This document shows, in pieces, positions 29,131 through 30,946 of a stretch of 30,946 bases of DNA. The position numbers were made by a program, and so were the translations under genes. This DNA is from JAFDWI01 sp964595905 (GTDB lineage: Bacteria > Actinomycetota > Acidimicrobiia > Acidimicrobiales > Iamiaceae). The notes beneath the pieces were generated by a model. The model saw nothing but the letters and a program-made list of their open reading frames with translations. It had not been told where the DNA came from and made no database searches. Positions within the stretch are counted from its first letter, which is position 1. Each line of letters begins with the position of its first letter. The DNA lies in contig CAZQSU010000030.1 in assembly GCA_964595905.1 (NCBI GenBank), forward strand, positions 1 to 30,946, written 5' to 3'.

Positions 29131-30825
29131 TCAGCCCGTGTAGTCGGGCCGAGCGGCGACCGCTTCGGCGGGCGACGCGGTCGGTGTCGGCGATGACGGG
29201 GGTGTCGTCGGCGTGGTGGCCGACTGCGGGGTCGTCGTCGACGGGGCGGGCGGAAGGTCGGTGCCGATCACCAGCACGTAGTCGCCCGCGGCAGCCACGC
29301 GGGCGGTGATGATCCGCCCGCCGGGGACGGTCGTCTGGCGCACGTCGGTGAGGCCCCGGGTGGCGACCCGGTGGTCGGCGTCGTCGCTCGTCGGGGTCCA
29401 CACGACCAGGTCGCCGCCGACCGCGGCGGCATCCGCGTGGGCTTCGACGGTGAGCACGCCGGTGTCGGGGTCGCTGCGCAGCGAGGTGACGCGGCCCGGC
29501 GTGGCACGTGGGTACGCCCGACCGAGCACGTCGAGGAACGCGTCGTTGGGGCCGAGGTCGGTGTTGCCAGGGCACTGCAGCAGGTTCAGATGGGTCTCGA
29601 CCACGTCGGGTGAGACCACGGTGGCGCCCTGCCACCGCACCGAGTGCGGGTCGCCACAGGATTGCCGCCACTGCCACCACGCCCCGCCCTGGACCTTGGC
29701 GTCTTCGTTCGCGGCGTAGCGGCGGATCTTGGCGAGGGTGTCGGCCGACGTGTCCCACCAGCCGTACTCGCCGACCCAGACCGGCACGCCCATGTCGGCC
29801 GCGAACGAGTCGAACAGGTCGCTCATCGCCTCGATCGTCAGAAAATCGGTGATCGACTCGGCGTAGTTGTGCGGCGCGGCCACGACGTTGGTGGTGCCCA
29901 GGCCGATGGCGGCCGGGTCGGGGATCATCAGACCACGGCTGAGGTCGGCCGCGGGGATCCCCGGCTCGACGAACACGATGTGGTCGAAGGTCGCTCCGGC
30001 GGCGTGTTCGGCGTCGCGGATGGCGGTGACCGCGTCGTGGATGAACGCTTCGTACAAGGGGGTGAGTTCCGCAGACGCGCGCGACACCTCGGGCTCGTTC
30101 AACAGGTCGTAGCCGGCGACCTCCGGACGGCCGGCGAAGCGTGCCGCGACGGCGCCCCAGGCGGCGGCGAGTTCGTCGCGGATCCCGTCGGTGTCGTCGT
30201 AGAAGTGGTTCCAGGCGGCGGTGACCGCCGGCGAGGAGTTGCGGTCGCCCGACTCCAGGCACGTCGACGATCCGTCGGTGATCGTCGCCCATCCGGGTGC
30301 GCCGTCCCAGCCTTTCGCCGGGTTCGTGCCCGCGGGGCACGCCGACGGGTCGGTGGTCGCGATCGCATCGGTGTATGCGTCCTGGTGCATGTCGATCACC
30401 GTGTAGATGCCGTGGGCGGCCGCGGCGTCGACGTAGGCGGAGACCTCGTCGAGATAGGTCTGGTCGATGTGCCCGCGGGTCGGCTCGACGCGTGACCAGG
30501 TGATGATCAGACGGATCACCGAGAACCCGTGGGCGGCCATGGTGTCCCAGTCGGCGTCGGTCACGGCGAGCGTGGGTGCGAGGGTGGGCACACCCTGCCA
30601 GTACCGCCCGAGTGAGTTGACGTTGGCGCCCCGCAGGAGCACCTGGCGGCCGGTGTCGTCGACGATCTGGCGGTCGGGCGAGGTCTGCAGCGGTCGCAGT
30701 TCGATCCGGGCCGGAGCCGCTTGCGCTGCCCGACCGGCCGGGATTGCCGCCGGAAGCACGGCGAGCGTGGTGACCACGATGAGGACGGCCGTGGCGACCG
30801 CAGCGGAAGGCGCCCGTCGGAACAT
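29131..30825 (-). CDS. Secreted GH5 glycosidase, endoglycosylceramidase-like
   Basis: 564 residues. A signal peptide (AVATAVLIVVTTLAVLPAAIP) ends near AGRAAQAAPA. The GH5 (beta/alpha)8 barrel spans about 50-430: RGANVNSLGRYW, HGFSVIRLIITWSRVEP, YTVIDMHQDAY, GYDLLNEPEVS with acid/base E244, and VPVWVGEYGWWDTS with nucleophile E353. These blocks match bacterial and animal endoglycosylceramidases, which cut the sugar from glycosphingolipids. A C-terminal beta domain of about 80 residues follows, then a Thr/Pro/Ser-rich tail without an LPxTG motif. The enzyme is probably released or loosely held at the surface. The host lineage is not known to make glycosphingolipids, so foreign lipids or another glycoside are likely substrates. 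TAGGGT lies 6 nt before the ATG. Confidence 0.9.
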   Translation of the reverse strand: MFRRAPSAAVATAVLIVVTTLAVLPAAIPAGRAAQAAPARIELRPLQTSPDRQIVDDTGRQVLLRGANVNSLGRYWQGVPTLAPTLAVTDADWDTMAAHGFSVIRLIITWSRVEPTRGHIDQTYLDEVSAYVDAAAAHGIYTVIDMHQDAYTDAIATTDPSACPAGTNPAKGWDGAPGWATITDGSSTCLESGDRNSSPAVTAAWNHFYDDTDGIRDELAAAWGAVAARFAGRPEVAGYDLLNEPEVSRASAELTPLYEAFIHDAVTAIRDAEHAAGATFDHIVFVEPGIPAADLSRGLMIPDPAAIGLGTTNVVAAPHNYAESITDFLTIEAMSDLFDSFAADMGVPVWVGEYGWWDTSADTLAKIRRYAANEDAKVQGGAWWQWRQSCGDPHSVRWQGATVVSPDVVETHLNLLQCPGNTDLGPNDAFLDVLGRAYPRATPGRVTSLRSDPDTGVLTVEAHADAAAVGGDLVVWTPTSDDADHRVATRGLTDVRQTTVPGGRIITARVAAAGDYVLVIGTDLPPAPSTTTPQSATTPTTPPSSPTPTASPAEAVAARPDYTG

Positions 30826-30831
30826 GGGCGC

Positions 30832-30837
30832 ACCCTA
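30832..30837 (-). promoter_or_regulatory. -10 box TAGGGT, leaderless-type promoter
   Basis: On the minus strand TAGGGT lies 6 nt before the ATG of the GH5 gene, within the 28 nt that separate it from the upstream glutathione-peroxidase stop. Confidence 0.5.
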
Positions 30838-30853
30838 GGTGATGGTTCGTGTC

Positions 30854-30946
30854 CTACCGGCCCGCGATCGCCGCCCGGATGTCGTCGGCGAGCTTCTCGG
30901 GTTTGGTGGCGGGCCCATAGCGGCGGATCACGGTGCCGTCGCGGCC
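30854..30946 (-). CDS. Glutathione peroxidase family protein, C-terminal fragment
   Basis: The last 30 codons of a gene that continues beyond the right edge. GRDGTVIRRYGPATKPEKLA closely follows the C-terminal pattern of glutathione/thioredoxin-dependent peroxidases (RDGKVVKRF, PTTKPE, then a final helix), and it ends DDIRAAIAGR. The active-site part lies outside the window. The enzyme family reduces peroxides using thioredoxin or another thiol in bacteria. Confidence 0.75.
   Translation of the reverse strand, partial: GRDGTVIRRYGPATKPEKLADDIRAAIAGR

Overview
The window looks like a chromosomal scaffold segment from a high-GC member of the Actinomycetota. An Acidimicrobiia/Ilumatobacter-like lineage is my inference, not proven. 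Support comes from an amt-glnK-glnD operon whose upstream region carries 11-bp-spaced GAAAC half-sites of GlnR type, a TIGR03086-type (mycothiol-S-transferase-like) protein, an LPxTG surface protein, and many genes with a TANNNT box only 6-8 nt before the start codon, which suggests leaderless transcription. A run of ten Ns at 1192-1201 shows this is a draft assembly.

Left part (1-7.1 kb): the 3' end of a TrpB2-type tryptophan synthase beta chain; a repeat-rich intergenic region with the assembly gap; a HAD phosphatase; a membrane-anchored secreted protein of unknown function; a VapBC toxin-antitoxin pair; a HIT-family hydrolase; a second HAD (beta-phosphoglucomutase-like) enzyme; then a decayed stretch (5.3-5.9 kb) with fragments of two genes whose intact relatives lie in this same window. 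Three related long palindromes (core CTTTG(C/A)AC(G)G) sit just after gene 3' ends here. Next comes a glycine-rich protein whose N-terminus resembles PqqD and is followed by an internal Tat-like signal.

Middle (7.2-21.4 kb): a nitrogen-sensing operon, amt-glnK-glnD, on the minus strand. It is divergent from a zinc-uptake operon, znuA-znuC-znuB, on the plus strand. The shared intergenic region carries a GlnR-type operator for amt and a perfect 27-bp Fur/Zur-family palindrome directly in front of znuA. Then follow a P1-family peptidase, a divergent pair of a TIGR03086 protein and a GlcD-type FAD dehydrogenase, a DUF4012 membrane protein, an LPATG cell-wall protein, and a TauE/SafE exporter with its DUF1634 partner.

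Right part (21.4-30.9 kb): a compact branched-chain-amino-acid-type ABC importer in only three genes with 4-nt ATGA overlaps. These are a LivH-LivM fusion, an MFS-LivF-LivG triple fusion, and a membrane-anchored substrate-binding protein. A class II aldolase is divergent from it. A secreted GH5 endoglycosylceramidase-like enzyme and the C-terminus of a glutathione peroxidase close the window.

The most unusual items are the MFS-LivF-LivG fusion, the PqqD-like/Tat/Gly-rich protein with its internally deleted relative, and the dispersed palindrome family. No rRNA, tRNA, CRISPR array, transposase or prophage gene was seen.
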